64,000 nt of DNA, taken from the NCBI GenBank assembly GCA_947491225.1, contig CANLIE010000003.1:1-64000 (forward strand), written 5' to 3'. This document shows, piece after piece, positions 18,048 to 26,836 of the stretch. Origin of the DNA: an uncultured Cellulophaga sp. GTDB lineage: Bacteria; Bacteroidota; Bacteroidia; Flavobacteriales; Flavobacteriaceae. The translations under genes and the position numbers were made by a program. Numbering within the stretch: the first letter of the stretch is position 1; each line of letters starts with the position of its first letter. Under the pieces are notes generated by a model. That model worked only from the letters and a program-made list of their open reading frames with translations. It searched no databases and was not told the DNA's origin.

Positions 18048-19373
18048 ATGAACGATTTACTTATTTATCTTTTAGTAGCAATCCTATTCTTAGCAATAGG
18101 CTACTTTTTAGGCAATTACATACAAAATCTTAAAACAAAATCTAGCCAGAGTGCTTTATTAGAAAGGGAATCTCAGTTAAACCAAAGTCTTATTACTTTA
18201 GAAAAAAAATTGTTAGCTACCGAGGATGAAAAAAGCACTTTACGTATAGAAAAAGAACAGTTAGGAAATCAGATAACCAGATATCAAGCTGATTTAGAAA
18301 ATCTTCAGCTAAAAAATACCGAACAAAAACAAGAAGTAGAAAAATTACAAGAAAAGTTTACCAAAGAGTTTGAGAATCTCGCCAATAAAATTTTAGATGA
18401 AAAAAGCAACAAGTTCACAGAACAAAATCAGATCAATATAAAAAACATCTTAAATCCGTTACAGGAAAAAATACAATTGTTTGAAAAGAAAGTTGAAGAA
18501 AGTCAAAAAGAAAACATTAGTATCCATTCTGCCCTAAAAGAACAATTAATAAACTTACAAAGTCAGAACCTTAAAATCACTCAAGAAGCAGAAAACCTAA
18601 CTAAAGCATTAAAGGGTGACAGCAAAATGCAAGGAAATTGGGGTGAACTTGTCTTGGAGCGGGTCTTGGAGAAATCTGGATTAGAAAAAGGCAGAGAATA
18701 TAGCGTACAACAGAGTTTTACTAGAGATGATGGCTCTCGGGTATTACCAGATGTGATTATTAATTTGCCAGATGGCAAAAAAATGGTGGTAGATTCTAAA
18801 GTATCTTTAACTGCTTATGAACGCTATGTAAATGCTAATGATGAGATAGAAAGAGAACAATTTTTAAAAGAACACATAAATTCCTTACGCAAACACGTTG
18901 ATCAACTTTCTGCAAAAAAATATGAAGACCTGTATGAAATGGAAAGCCCCGACTTTGTGTTACTTTTTGTTCCTATAGAACCAGCTTTTGCCATTGCAAT
19001 AAACAACGATAACAACCTCTACAACAAGGCTTTTGAACAAAATATTGTTATTGTTACACCATCTACCCTATTGGCAACATTACGTACCATAGATACAATG
19101 TGGAACAACGAAAAACAACAACGCAATGCTATTGAAATTGCTAGGCAAGCAGGTGCGTTATATGACAAATTTGAAGGTTTTGTAGGTGATTTAACCAAAG
19201 TTGGTAAAAAAATGGATGAAGCCAAAACAGAATACAAAGGCGCTATGAATAAATTGGTAGATGGCCGTGGCAACATTATAACTTCCATTGAGAAATTAAA
19301 AAAGATGGGAGCTAAAGCTAAAAAATCTATTCCAGAATCTATTTTAAAACGTGCTGAAGACAACGAAGAATAA
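18048..19373 (+). CDS. rmuC: DNA recombination protein RmuC
   Basis: This 441-residue protein has one N-terminal membrane helix (about 4-22), a long coiled coil from about 35 to 185 rich in Glu, Lys and Gln heptads, and the RmuC nuclease-like domain from about 190 (GNWGELVLERVLEKSGL, LPDVIINLPDGKKMVVDSKVSL, FVPIEPAF). RmuC limits inversions at short repeats, probably by nuclease action at the membrane. A small membrane-protein gene follows after 19 bp, perhaps in the same transcript. Confidence 0.92.
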   Translation: MNDLLIYLLVAILFLAIGYFLGNYIQNLKTKSSQSALLERESQLNQSLITLEKKLLATEDEKSTLRIEKEQLGNQITRYQADLENLQLKNTEQKQEVEKLQEKFTKEFENLANKILDEKSNKFTEQNQINIKNILNPLQEKIQLFEKKVEESQKENISIHSALKEQLINLQSQNLKITQEAENLTKALKGDSKMQGNWGELVLERVLEKSGLEKGREYSVQQSFTRDDGSRVLPDVIINLPDGKKMVVDSKVSLTAYERYVNANDEIEREQFLKEHINSLRKHVDQLSAKKYEDLYEMESPDFVLLFVPIEPAFAIAINNDNNLYNKAFEQNIVIVTPSTLLATLRTIDTMWNNEKQQRNAIEIARQAGALYDKFEGFVGDLTKVGKKMDEAKTEYKGAMNKLVDGRGNIITSIEKLKKMGAKAKKSIPESILKRAEDNEE

Positions 19374-19392
19374 TTAGCTAAAACATAAGAAA

Positions 19393-19758
19393 ATGAAAAA
19401 AGCATTAACCATTACACTTGTTATAATAGTAGCCCTTTTTGCTGCCATTTATGCCTTTATCTATTTTGTTCCCTATAGCAAAGGTGTCAGGTCTGGAGAA
19501 TTAATAAAAATTAGTCATAAGGGAATTGTTATTAAAACTTGGGAAGGTGAAATAAGCCAAGGAATTTCTGGAGCTCAAATTTTTAAATTTTCAATCTTAG
19601 ATAAAGATGCTGATGTCATCAATAAGCTAAAAGAGTATCAGGGTAATTATGTAAAAGTAACATATGTAGAGCGTTTTGCGACCTTCTTCTGGTTAGGCGA
19701 TACAAAATATTTCATAACAGAAGTAAACAAGGAAGAATCTCCACACTTTAGAAAATAA
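19393..19758 (+). CDS. Small single-pass membrane protein downstream of rmuC
   Basis: This 121-residue protein has a membrane segment at about 4-27 and a small soluble domain containing a YSKGVRSGELIKISHKG motif and TWEGEIS. Relatives are widespread in flavobacteria and often mislabelled as 6-phosphogluconate dehydrogenase, but no dehydrogenase motif exists here. The soluble part should lie in the periplasm. Function is unknown. The conserved place after rmuC may be coincidental. Confidence 0.75.
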   Translation: MKKALTITLVIIVALFAAIYAFIYFVPYSKGVRSGELIKISHKGIVIKTWEGEISQGISGAQIFKFSILDKDADVINKLKEYQGNYVKVTYVERFATFFWLGDTKYFITEVNKEESPHFRK

Positions 19759-19948
19759 AGTTATTAGTACATTCAACACATTATATGCAGTATAAAATCT
19801 ATTACATCTTATAGAGCTGTTCCAAATATAGACACTTTAATTCGTTTTAGATTCTTTAGGGAAAATGTAAAATAGCTATAAAGTAATTGCGTACAAATAT
19901 ATATTAAAACCCTCCAAATATAAACTGGTATTATAGTAGTTATTTACT

Positions 19949-19996
19949 AAGCAATACATTTATATCAAATTTAAGCAATACATTTATATCAAATTA
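19949..19996. repeat. Tandem 24-bp direct repeat upstream of a membrane-protein gene
   Basis: The units AAGCAATACATTTATATCAAATTT (19949-19972) and the next 24 bases (19973-19996) differ only at the last position. The second copy ends 13 bp before an ATG. It could duplicate an operator or simply be slippage. Confidence 0.85.
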
Positions 19997-20009
19997 AAAA
20001 TTTAAGTTT

Positions 20010-20624
20010 ATGTCACTGTTTATTATAAATACAAAGGCAACCTACATTAAAAATATTCTACTAACAGATGATACTGTAAAATTATCTGATGAAGATTATA
20101 AAACAGTAGAAGCGTTTAATGCTAAATTGGCTTCCGAAAAAAAAGGTTTCTTAGACACTATACATATATTTACTTATACAGATATTCTTAAAATTGTTCC
20201 ATTTAAAGAAGAACTAAGCATACAGATTTTTTTTACTGAAAATGATAAAGAAAAAAAGACCTATTTAGAGTTTACTACAGAAGAAGAATATCAAAACATA
20301 GTAAGTACCTTAGTTGGCAAAGCTAATTTATCTAAAAACACAATAGAGGTTAAAACCAAAGGTTGGATAAAGTCTACCTTATATTCTTTAGCAGCTGCAT
20401 TTTTGACTTTTGGAGCTTATTCTAGTGCCTTAAAGTTAGAATCTGGCGAAAATGTAGCCGTGTCTGGTTCTAGAAGAGGTCTAAAAAGAGTGCTTATTTC
20501 GATATCTGAATTCTTAGGAGCTACAAACAGTCTTATTTTAGGGAGTATTATTACTGGTGTATTTATCTTCTTTGCGCTTAAATCCTATAAAAAGAGTACA
20601 GTAAAACAAATAGTCTACAATTAA
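20010..20624 (+). CDS. Hypothetical membrane protein with a cytoplasmic N-terminal domain
   Basis: This 204-residue protein is not a family I recognise. About 120 residues of mixed strand/helix come first, with a PH-like feel (TYTDILKIVPFKEELSIQIFF). Two hydrophobic segments follow, at about 122-138 and 173-190. There is no signal peptide, so the N-terminal domain should be cytoplasmic. It is preceded by a tandem 24-bp repeat and followed by a gap with repeat debris. Confidence 0.6.
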   Translation: MSLFIINTKATYIKNILLTDDTVKLSDEDYKTVEAFNAKLASEKKGFLDTIHIFTYTDILKIVPFKEELSIQIFFTENDKEKKTYLEFTTEEEYQNIVSTLVGKANLSKNTIEVKTKGWIKSTLYSLAAAFLTFGAYSSALKLESGENVAVSGSRRGLKRVLISISEFLGATNSLILGSIITGVFIFFALKSYKKSTVKQIVYN

Positions 20625-21017
20625 GAAATTACTATAATTTTGAATAAAACTTGATTTAACATACTGAAATATAAACTTTTACTACAATTTCTTTGTGGTC
20701 TTGTTTAAAATAAAAACAATCCGCTTATACAAGTAATAGAAACATTTTCTATTACTGAAACAAAAAAAATTTTAGACGAAGAAAACCAAGATATAACAAT
20801 GCTATAAACCTGATTTTCGGTCTAAGAATTTGATTAAAAAAAAGCTCTCATATTTAGTGATTTTTCATAATAAAACTAATAAAATTGTATCTCCCTTTCG
20901 GCAAACTCAAGATGACAAAGCTTTTGGTTTAAAATTTACTTATCTTCGATACAATTTTATATCGAAAATCAATCAGACTGACATAAATTTAAGTGCCTCA
21001 AAATCAGGTTATAATAT
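20625..21017. other. Gap with repeat debris and an 11-bp inverted pair
   Basis: No intact gene lies here. AACCTGATTTT at about 20807-20817 is matched by AAAATCAGGTT at about 21000-21010. Between them are two stretches ending in a GA-rich TGACA element (near 20900-20915 and 20960-20985) and a small palindrome TCGATA...TATCGA near 20946-20967. A short coding-like remnant (TETKKILDEENQDITML, stop) ends near 20805. It looks like decayed or small mobile DNA. I cannot name the element. Confidence 0.5.
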
Positions 21018-21055
21018 AAAACCCCTATTAAAAAAGAACATAATAGGGGTTTTTA
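21018..21055 (-). terminator. Terminator after carB
   Basis: The stem AAAACCCCTATTA pairs with TAATAGGGGTTTT around a 10-base loop, just downstream of the carB stop at 21072. The symmetric A/T flanks allow termination in both directions. Confidence 0.8.
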
Positions 21056-21071
21056 ATTGTATAATTTTAAT

Positions 21072-23924
21072 TTATTTACTTAAGTACATTTTACGTCTTG
21101 CGTATAAGTTGTAAAAGTCATCATCTTTTAAGCTATCTATAAACAAAATACTTTCTCCTGTACTCTTCATTTCTGGTCCTAAATTTTTATTTACATTAGG
21201 AAATTTGTTAAAAGAGAACACTGGTTGTTTTATTGCGTAACCTTCTAACTGAGGATTAAAATTAAAGTCTTTCACTTTCTTCTTGCCCAGCATAACTTTA
21301 GTTGCATAGTTTACATAAGGCTCTTTATATGCTTTTGCTATAAAAGGCACTGTTCTAGAGGCCCTAGGGTTAGCTTCAATAATATAAACCATATCATCTT
21401 TTATGGCAAATTGTATGTTTATTAACCCTACGGTATTTAGTGCCAATGCAATTTTTTTGGTATGATCCTTTATTTGCTGCATTACAAATTCTCCTAAGTT
21501 AAATGGTGGCAAAGTAGCATTAGAATCACCAGAGTGAACTCCACAAGGCTCAATATGCTCCATAATACCTATAATGTAAACATCTTCGCCATCGCAAATA
21601 GCATCTGCCTCAGCTTCTATTGCGCCATCTAAATAATGATCTAACAATAGTTTATTACCAGGAATAGATTTTAATAAATTAACCACATGCTCTTCTAACT
21701 CTTTCTTGTTAATTACAATTTTCATTCCTTGTCCACCTAAGACATAAGATGGTCTTACCAGTAATGGAAAATCTAACTCGTCTGCAAGTGTTAAAGCTTC
21801 ATCAGCTGTTTCTGCAATTCCGTACTTTGGAAACGGAATATTATTCTCTAATAACATTTTAGAGAAGTTACCTCTATCTTCAGCTAAATCTAGTGCTTCA
21901 AAACTGGTTCCTATTATTTTTATACCGTATTTGTTTAATTTTTCTGCAAGTTTTAGTGCTGTTTGTCCTCCTAATTGAACAATAACCCCTTCAGGCTTTT
22001 CATGCTGAATGATATCGTAGATATGTTCCCAGAAAACTGGCTCAAAATATAATTTATCTGCTGTATCAAAATCGGTTGAAACCGTTTCTGGGTTACAGTT
22101 AATCATAATAGTTTCATATCCGCATTCTGCCGCCGCCAACACACCATGCACACAACAATAATCAAACTCAATTCCTTGTCCAATTCTATTAGGTCCAGAA
22201 CCAAGTACTACTATTTTCTTTTTGTCTGTAACAATACTATCATTTTCTACATAACGCTTACCATCAGGCATTTCTATTTCTGCCTCAAAAGTAGAATAGT
22301 AATAAGGAGTCATTGCCTTAAATTCTGCAGCACAAGTATCTACCAATTTAAATACTCTGTTTATGCCTTGAGTAGAACGCTTAGTATGCACTTCGCTTTC
22401 ATAACATTCTAACATATGCGCTATTTGCCTATCAGCAAAACCTTTTTGTTTTGCTTCTAACAACAATTCTCTTGGTAAACTTTCAATTGTATATTTAGAT
22501 ATTTCTTTTTCTAGAAAGTGTAATTCTTCGTACTGACGTAAGAACCACATATCTATTTTAGTAATTTCATGAATCCTACTTAACGGAATGCCTAGTTGTA
22601 TTGCATCATAAATAACAAAAACTCTGTCCCAACTTGGTACTGTAAGTTTCTGTATAATTTGATCATAATCTGTATATCCTTTACCATCTGCACCTAAGCC
22701 ATTACGTTTTATCTCTAAGGATTGTGTTGCTTTATGCAATGCTTCTTGAAAAGAACGCCCAATTCCCATTACTTCCCCAACAGATTTCATTTGAAGGCCT
22801 AAAGTTCTATCAGATCCTTCAAACTTATCAAAATTCCAACGTGGTATTTTTACAATAACGTAGTCTAAAGTAGGCTCAAATAAAGCAGAAGTTGATTTTG
22901 TAATTTGGTTATCTAGCTCATCTAAATGATACCCAATAGCCAATTTAGATGCGATTTTTGCAATTGGATAGCCTGTTGCTTTTGATGCCAATGCGGAAGA
23001 CCTGGAAACCCTAGGATTAATTTCAATAGCAATAATATCTTCTTTCTCATCAGGGCTAACTGCAAATTGAACATTACACCCTCCTGCAAAATCACCAATA
23101 CTACGCATCATATGTATGGCCATATCTCGCATTTTTTGATATGTTTTATCAGAAAGTGTCATTGCTGGTGCTACGGTTATAGAATCACCTGTATGTATCC
23201 CCATTGGATCCATATTTTCAATAGCGCAGATAATAACAACATTGTCGTTTTTATCACGAAGTAATTCTAATTCATATTCTTTCCAACCCATCATAGCCTT
23301 GTCGATCATTACCTCATGTATTGGAGAAATCTCCAAGCCCATACTTAGTAAATCATCAAAATCCTCTGGTTTATACACTATGGAAGCACCTGCCCCTCCT
23401 AAAGTATATGATGCTCTAATTACTAATGGGAAACCAAATTCTTGAGCTATTTCTTTACCTTTTAAGAATGATGTTGCCGTTGCTTGCGGTGCCATACCAA
23501 CACCAATTTTAAGCATTAACTCTCTAAACTGCTCTCTATCTTCTGTAATATTAATTGCTGATATATCTACCCCTATAATTTCTACATTAAAATCTTCCCA
23601 AATCCCTTTCTCATCAGCCTCTATACATAAATTTAATGCCGTTTGCCCACCCATTGTTGGCAAAACTGCATCTATGTTAGGATGATTTTTAAGAATCTCA
23701 ATTATTGATTTTGTAGTTAAGGGTTTTAAATAAATATGATCTGCCATTGATGGATCTGTCATAATTGTAGCAGGATTGCTATTAATTAAAACAGTTTCTA
23801 TTCCATCTTCGTGCAAAGAACGTAATGCTTGTGATCCTGAATAATCAAATTCACACGCTTGTCCAATTACAATTGGTCCTGATCCTATTATTAAAACCGA
23901 TTTAATGTCTTCTCTTTTTGGCAT
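21072..23924 (-). CDS. carB: Carbamoyl-phosphate synthase large subunit (no allosteric domain)
   Basis: This 950-residue enzyme makes carbamoyl phosphate for pyrimidines and arginine. Two homologous ATP-grasp halves are clear: the first opens with GSGPIVIGQACEFDYSG and the second with GSGPNRIGQGIEFDYCC (about residue 560). Each has an ATP-grasp core (VIRASYTLGGAG, LVRPSYVLGGQG) and an EINPR/EANPR metal motif. It stops about 20 residues after PEMKSTGE, where the E. coli enzyme (1073 residues) continues with its UMP/ornithine-binding MGS-like domain. The same short form is usual in flavobacteria. It is transcribed after rpmH but behind a terminator. Confidence 0.95.
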   Translation of the reverse strand: MPKREDIKSVLIIGSGPIVIGQACEFDYSGSQALRSLHEDGIETVLINSNPATIMTDPSMADHIYLKPLTTKSIIEILKNHPNIDAVLPTMGGQTALNLCIEADEKGIWEDFNVEIIGVDISAINITEDREQFRELMLKIGVGMAPQATATSFLKGKEIAQEFGFPLVIRASYTLGGAGASIVYKPEDFDDLLSMGLEISPIHEVMIDKAMMGWKEYELELLRDKNDNVVIICAIENMDPMGIHTGDSITVAPAMTLSDKTYQKMRDMAIHMMRSIGDFAGGCNVQFAVSPDEKEDIIAIEINPRVSRSSALASKATGYPIAKIASKLAIGYHLDELDNQITKSTSALFEPTLDYVIVKIPRWNFDKFEGSDRTLGLQMKSVGEVMGIGRSFQEALHKATQSLEIKRNGLGADGKGYTDYDQIIQKLTVPSWDRVFVIYDAIQLGIPLSRIHEITKIDMWFLRQYEELHFLEKEISKYTIESLPRELLLEAKQKGFADRQIAHMLECYESEVHTKRSTQGINRVFKLVDTCAAEFKAMTPYYYSTFEAEIEMPDGKRYVENDSIVTDKKKIVVLGSGPNRIGQGIEFDYCCVHGVLAAAECGYETIMINCNPETVSTDFDTADKLYFEPVFWEHIYDIIQHEKPEGVIVQLGGQTALKLAEKLNKYGIKIIGTSFEALDLAEDRGNFSKMLLENNIPFPKYGIAETADEALTLADELDFPLLVRPSYVLGGQGMKIVINKKELEEHVVNLLKSIPGNKLLLDHYLDGAIEAEADAICDGEDVYIIGIMEHIEPCGVHSGDSNATLPPFNLGEFVMQQIKDHTKKIALALNTVGLINIQFAIKDDMVYIIEANPRASRTVPFIAKAYKEPYVNYATKVMLGKKKVKDFNFNPQLEGYAIKQPVFSFNKFPNVNKNLGPEMKSTGESILFIDSLKDDDFYNLYARRKMYLSK

Positions 23925-23975
23925 TGTATATTATTTTGCTTTGTGGGTGTAATGGCTGCAGCAAGTACAGCTTAG

Positions 23976-24015
23976 TCAAAAAAAAGGTGCTACTTTCAAA
24001 AAAGTAACACCTTTA
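23976..24015 (-). terminator. Terminator after rpmH
   Basis: The hairpin GGTG-TACTTT / AAAGTA-CACC sits 25-60 bp past the rpmH stop. The minus strand continues into eight T residues. It separates rpmH from carB. Confidence 0.85.
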
Positions 24016-24038
24016 TTATTTTATAATAAATATAATCA

Positions 24039-24200
24039 TTATTTCTTATGTCTCAACTCAGAAGATACAGTAAGTTTTTTTCTTCCCTTAGCTCTTCTTC
24101 TAGCTAGAACCTTTCTTCCGTTAACAGAAGCCATACGCTCTCTAAAACCGTGTTTGTTCTTTCTTTTCCTTTTTGATGGTTGAAACGTTCTTTTGCTCAT
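24039..24200 (-). CDS. rpmH: 50S ribosomal protein L34
   Basis: This 53-residue, very basic protein reads [20 protein letters not shown] at the start and ends RHKK, the universal L34 pattern with the conserved FRERM segment. It is part of the large ribosomal subunit. A near-perfect Bacteroidetes promoter lies upstream and a terminator downstream, so it is monocistronic. The C-terminus carries a short extra tail ([11 protein letters not shown]), seen in this phylum. Confidence 0.97.
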   Translation of the reverse strand: MSKRTFQPSKRKRKNKHGFRERMASVNGRKVLARRRAKGRKKLTVSSELRHKK

Positions 24201-24264
24201 CTTAGAATATCTTTATAGTAATATATGTAAAAATCAATTTAATTGGCTTCTGAAAAGCTGGGCG

Positions 24265-24295
24265 CAAATATACAAAGAGTTTTTTCTTTAGCAAA
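24265..24295 (-). promoter_or_regulatory. rpmH promoter (TTTG-N19-TATATTTG)
   Basis: On the minus strand a -33 TTTG (complement of 24292-24295) is followed after exactly 19 bases by TATATTTG (complement of 24265-24272). This is the textbook Bacteroidetes sigma-ABfr promoter layout, and the clearest in the window. Confidence 0.75.
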
Positions 24296-24328
24296 CCTAA
24301 TTAATAAAATATTTTAGATTGTTTTTAC

Positions 24329-24336
24329 TACTTTTG
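24329..24336 (+). promoter_or_regulatory. Putative -7 box (TACTTTTG)
   Basis: TACTTTTG lies 28 bp before the DUF6263 gene start, at the usual distance. Confidence 0.45.
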
Positions 24337-24364
24337 CCAAAGCAAATCTATAACTCTATTTTAA

Positions 24365-25249
24365 ATGAAAAAAATATTCTTTCTTGCCTCAATTTTATTG
24401 TATTCAATAACCATACAAGCTCAAACTAAATTAGAATATAAACTTAAAAAAGGTAATACTTTTATCATACAACAAAACGCAAAACAAGTAATTACTCAAG
24501 AAACTCAAGGTTCGTCGCATGAGCTTACCAATGATATTACGGGTGAATACAAAATGAAAGTAATAGATAATGTTAATGGAAATTACATTATAGAAATGTC
24601 TTTTACTGATTTAAATATGAAAATGACTTCTAATCTACAAGGTATATTAATGGACATAAAGGCAAAAGAAGTAACAGTAGATAATCCACAATCTGCAATG
24701 TTCAATGCTATATTAGATGTGCCTGTTAAAATATCATTATCCAAAAATGGAGATATCACTACTGTTACTGGTGGAGATAAAATTATAAATAAAATGATGA
24801 ATGCTTCTGGAATTACAGATGAAGCAACTTTAAAAATGGCTAAAGAATCCTTGAGCAAAGAATACGGAACAAACGCTTTGGCTAGCAGTTTTGAACAAAT
24901 GACATTTTTATACCCTACAACTAAAGTGAATGTGGGAGATTCATGGAAAAATGAATATACAGGTAAATTAGAAACAAAAAACAATTGGACTTTACAGGCG
25001 TATAATACAGATGAAACTGTTCTTAGCTGTGAAGCTGATGTTGTTATGATGGTTAAAGACGTTTCTGCAAATATGGATTTAACTGGTACGCAAACCACTA
25101 AAGTAACAGCAAATTCTAAAACTGGTTTTGTTAAAGAGATGGTAGTTAATGGTACTGCTTCTGGAAACTCTACTATACCAATGCTAGGAGATCAAAAAAT
25201 ACCAACAAAAATAATATCAACAATAACTTACAAAGTAATAGAAGAATAA
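24365..25249 (+). CDS. DUF6263-type secreted protein
   Basis: This 294-residue protein has a signal peptide (cut after TIQAQ, about residue 20). The mature part is mostly beta strand and repeats the theme of NTFIIQQNAKQVITQ, GEYKMKVIDNVNGNYIIEMSF, and a late TITYKVIEE strand. This fits the DUF6263 family of Bacteroidetes. It is periplasmic or surface exposed, with no catalytic motif. It is followed after 4 bp by a TPR-like membrane protein, with which it forms a two-gene operon. Confidence 0.8.
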   Translation: MKKIFFLASILLYSITIQAQTKLEYKLKKGNTFIIQQNAKQVITQETQGSSHELTNDITGEYKMKVIDNVNGNYIIEMSFTDLNMKMTSNLQGILMDIKAKEVTVDNPQSAMFNAILDVPVKISLSKNGDITTVTGGDKIINKMMNASGITDEATLKMAKESLSKEYGTNALASSFEQMTFLYPTTKVNVGDSWKNEYTGKLETKNNWTLQAYNTDETVLSCEADVVMMVKDVSANMDLTGTQTTKVTANSKTGFVKEMVVNGTASGNSTIPMLGDQKIPTKIISTITYKVIEE

Positions 25250-25253
25250 CAAT

Positions 25254-25769
25254 ATGTTCAACAAAAACATTAAACTGGTTATAGCTGTCTTAATTATAGC
25301 GTACGCAGTATATCAATTCATTGAAGGAAACATAGGCAATGGTATTTCGTTACTGCTATTGTCTTCAATTTTCATATTTCTTTATTTTAGAAATGAAATT
25401 ATCTTACTTGCCTTTTTAAAAATGAGAAAACAAGATTTAGCTGGTACGCAAAATTGGTTATCAAAAATTAAAAACCCTGAAGCTGCTTTAACAACAAAAC
25501 AGCAAGGATATTATAATTACTTACACGGTATAATTTTTTCTCAAACAAACTTAACACAAGCTGAAAAGTATTTTAAAAAGGCTTTAAAATTAGGTTTAAC
25601 AATGGATTATGATCTTGCAATGGCTAAACTTAGCTTAGCAGGTATTGCAATGCAAAAAAGACGTAAAAGAGAAGCTACCTTACTTTTAAATGAAGCTAAA
25701 AAACTAGATAAACAAAATATGCTTGCTGATCAAATTAAAATGATGAAGCAACAAATGAAAAAGATATAG
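25254..25769 (+). CDS. Membrane-anchored TPR-like protein
   Basis: This 171-residue protein has two hydrophobic segments at about 8-24 and 29-50, a DUF2892-like start, and then about 110 residues of helical TPR-type repeats (YLHGIIFSQTNLTQAEKYFKKALKLGL). Such proteins often scaffold other proteins at the inner membrane. It begins 4 bp after the DUF6263 gene. Partner and function are unknown. It ends before a strong two-way terminator. Confidence 0.75.
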   Translation: MFNKNIKLVIAVLIIAYAVYQFIEGNIGNGISLLLLSSIFIFLYFRNEIILLAFLKMRKQDLAGTQNWLSKIKNPEAALTTKQQGYYNYLHGIIFSQTNLTQAEKYFKKALKLGLTMDYDLAMAKLSLAGIAMQKRRKREATLLLNEAKKLDKQNMLADQIKMMKQQMKKI

Positions 25770-25783
25770 TTTTACAGACCAGC

Positions 25784-25824
25784 AAACAAAAGAGGCATCA
25801 TTTAAAATGATGCCTCTTTTGTTT
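25784..25824. terminator. Bidirectional terminator between the TPR-like gene and the lytic transglycosylase
   Basis: A 20-base inverted repeat (25784-25803 with 25805-25824) with A- and T-rich ends lies between two convergent genes and should stop both. Confidence 0.9.
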
Positions 25825-25842
25825 AAAATAATTTTAAACCTA

Positions 25843-26784
25843 TTAATCTATAGTGTAATAGCCTTTTTTAGGAATTTCTAAAGTATACTTCTTTCTAGAA
25901 TTATTGTTTAGATGGGGTTCTCTTAACCAAGGATTGTGACGTTTTAATATTTTATAATTAATCTCGTACTCACTTGCAAAATCTGCAAAATTAGAAACTG
26001 GCACATCTATATCCACTGTAAAACTGGGAATAGCTTTATACATATCTTCTTCAGAAATCTCAAAACCATACTTTTCTGGATGTGAAAGAATCTCTTTTAT
26101 TGCCATAATTCTAAAAACATATCTACCTGTCTCTTGACCTAATAACAAATTGTAATATGTATTAACCTTTTGTACTCCTAAATACTTATTAATTGCACCA
26201 GCACCAGCATTATAAGATGCCGCAGCCAATGTCCAGTTACCAAATTTTTGTTTATACTTTTTTAAATACCTACAAGCAACTTCAGTCGATTTTTCTATAT
26301 GATAACGTTCATCTACATTAGTGTTTACTTCTAACCCATACTCCTTACCTGTTGCTCTCATTATCTGCCAAAAACCAGTTGCCCCTGCTGGAGAAACCAC
26401 ATTTTGCAATCCACTCTCTGCTACCGCTAAATATTTAAAGTCATCTGGAATTCCATTCTTAGCAAGAATTGGCTCTATGATTGGAAAATATTTATTTGCT
26501 CTTTTCATTAACAACAAAGCATTAGATTGCCAATATGTGTTCACCAAAAACTCACGATCTACTCGCTCCATAACTTCAGGATCATCCATAGGAACTGCTT
26601 CACCAGCAAAATTTAAATCTTCAGGAATTTCAATTGATGTTACTTTATATGTATTTTCAGGAGATACTTCTTCTATATTTGTAACAGCCTCTGGAATTGT
26701 TGTTCCACTTTGCACGGCAAACATTAAAGAACCTGCAATAAAAACAACTCCTAAAAACATTAGTATATTTTTTACAACTTTCAT
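25843..26784 (-). CDS. Membrane-anchored lytic murein transglycosylase (SLT domain)
   Basis: This 313-residue protein has an N-terminal signal/anchor at about 7-24 and a GH23 lysozyme-like domain at about 95-240. It cleaves the glycan strand of peptidoglycan, leaving anhydromuropeptides. The catalytic glutamate is Glu123 in AESGLQN, followed by SPAGATGFWQIM and later AAASYNAGAGAINKY. It resembles MltD but lacks LysM repeats. A short tail (about 255-313) may bind the wall. It is a single gene, 52 bp after the hydrolase gene. Confidence 0.9.
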   Translation of the reverse strand: MKVVKNILMFLGVVFIAGSLMFAVQSGTTIPEAVTNIEEVSPENTYKVTSIEIPEDLNFAGEAVPMDDPEVMERVDREFLVNTYWQSNALLLMKRANKYFPIIEPILAKNGIPDDFKYLAVAESGLQNVVSPAGATGFWQIMRATGKEYGLEVNTNVDERYHIEKSTEVACRYLKKYKQKFGNWTLAAASYNAGAGAINKYLGVQKVNTYYNLLLGQETGRYVFRIMAIKEILSHPEKYGFEISEEDMYKAIPSFTVDIDVPVSNFADFASEYEINYKILKRHNPWLREPHLNNNSRKKYTLEIPKKGYYTID

Positions 26785-26836
26785 CTTCTTATCTTTTCTT
26801 AAAATTCATATTATACCAAAGATATCAAATACCTTC

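Noticed and set aside
19949-19996. CRISPR-like repeat
   Set aside because: Only two adjacent 24-bp units without spacers, and no cas genes. It is a simple tandem duplication.
20830-21114. Open frame of 94 codons on the plus strand
   Set aside because: It covers repeat debris and the carB terminator and overlaps the end of carB. Composition is not coding-like and no family is recognised.
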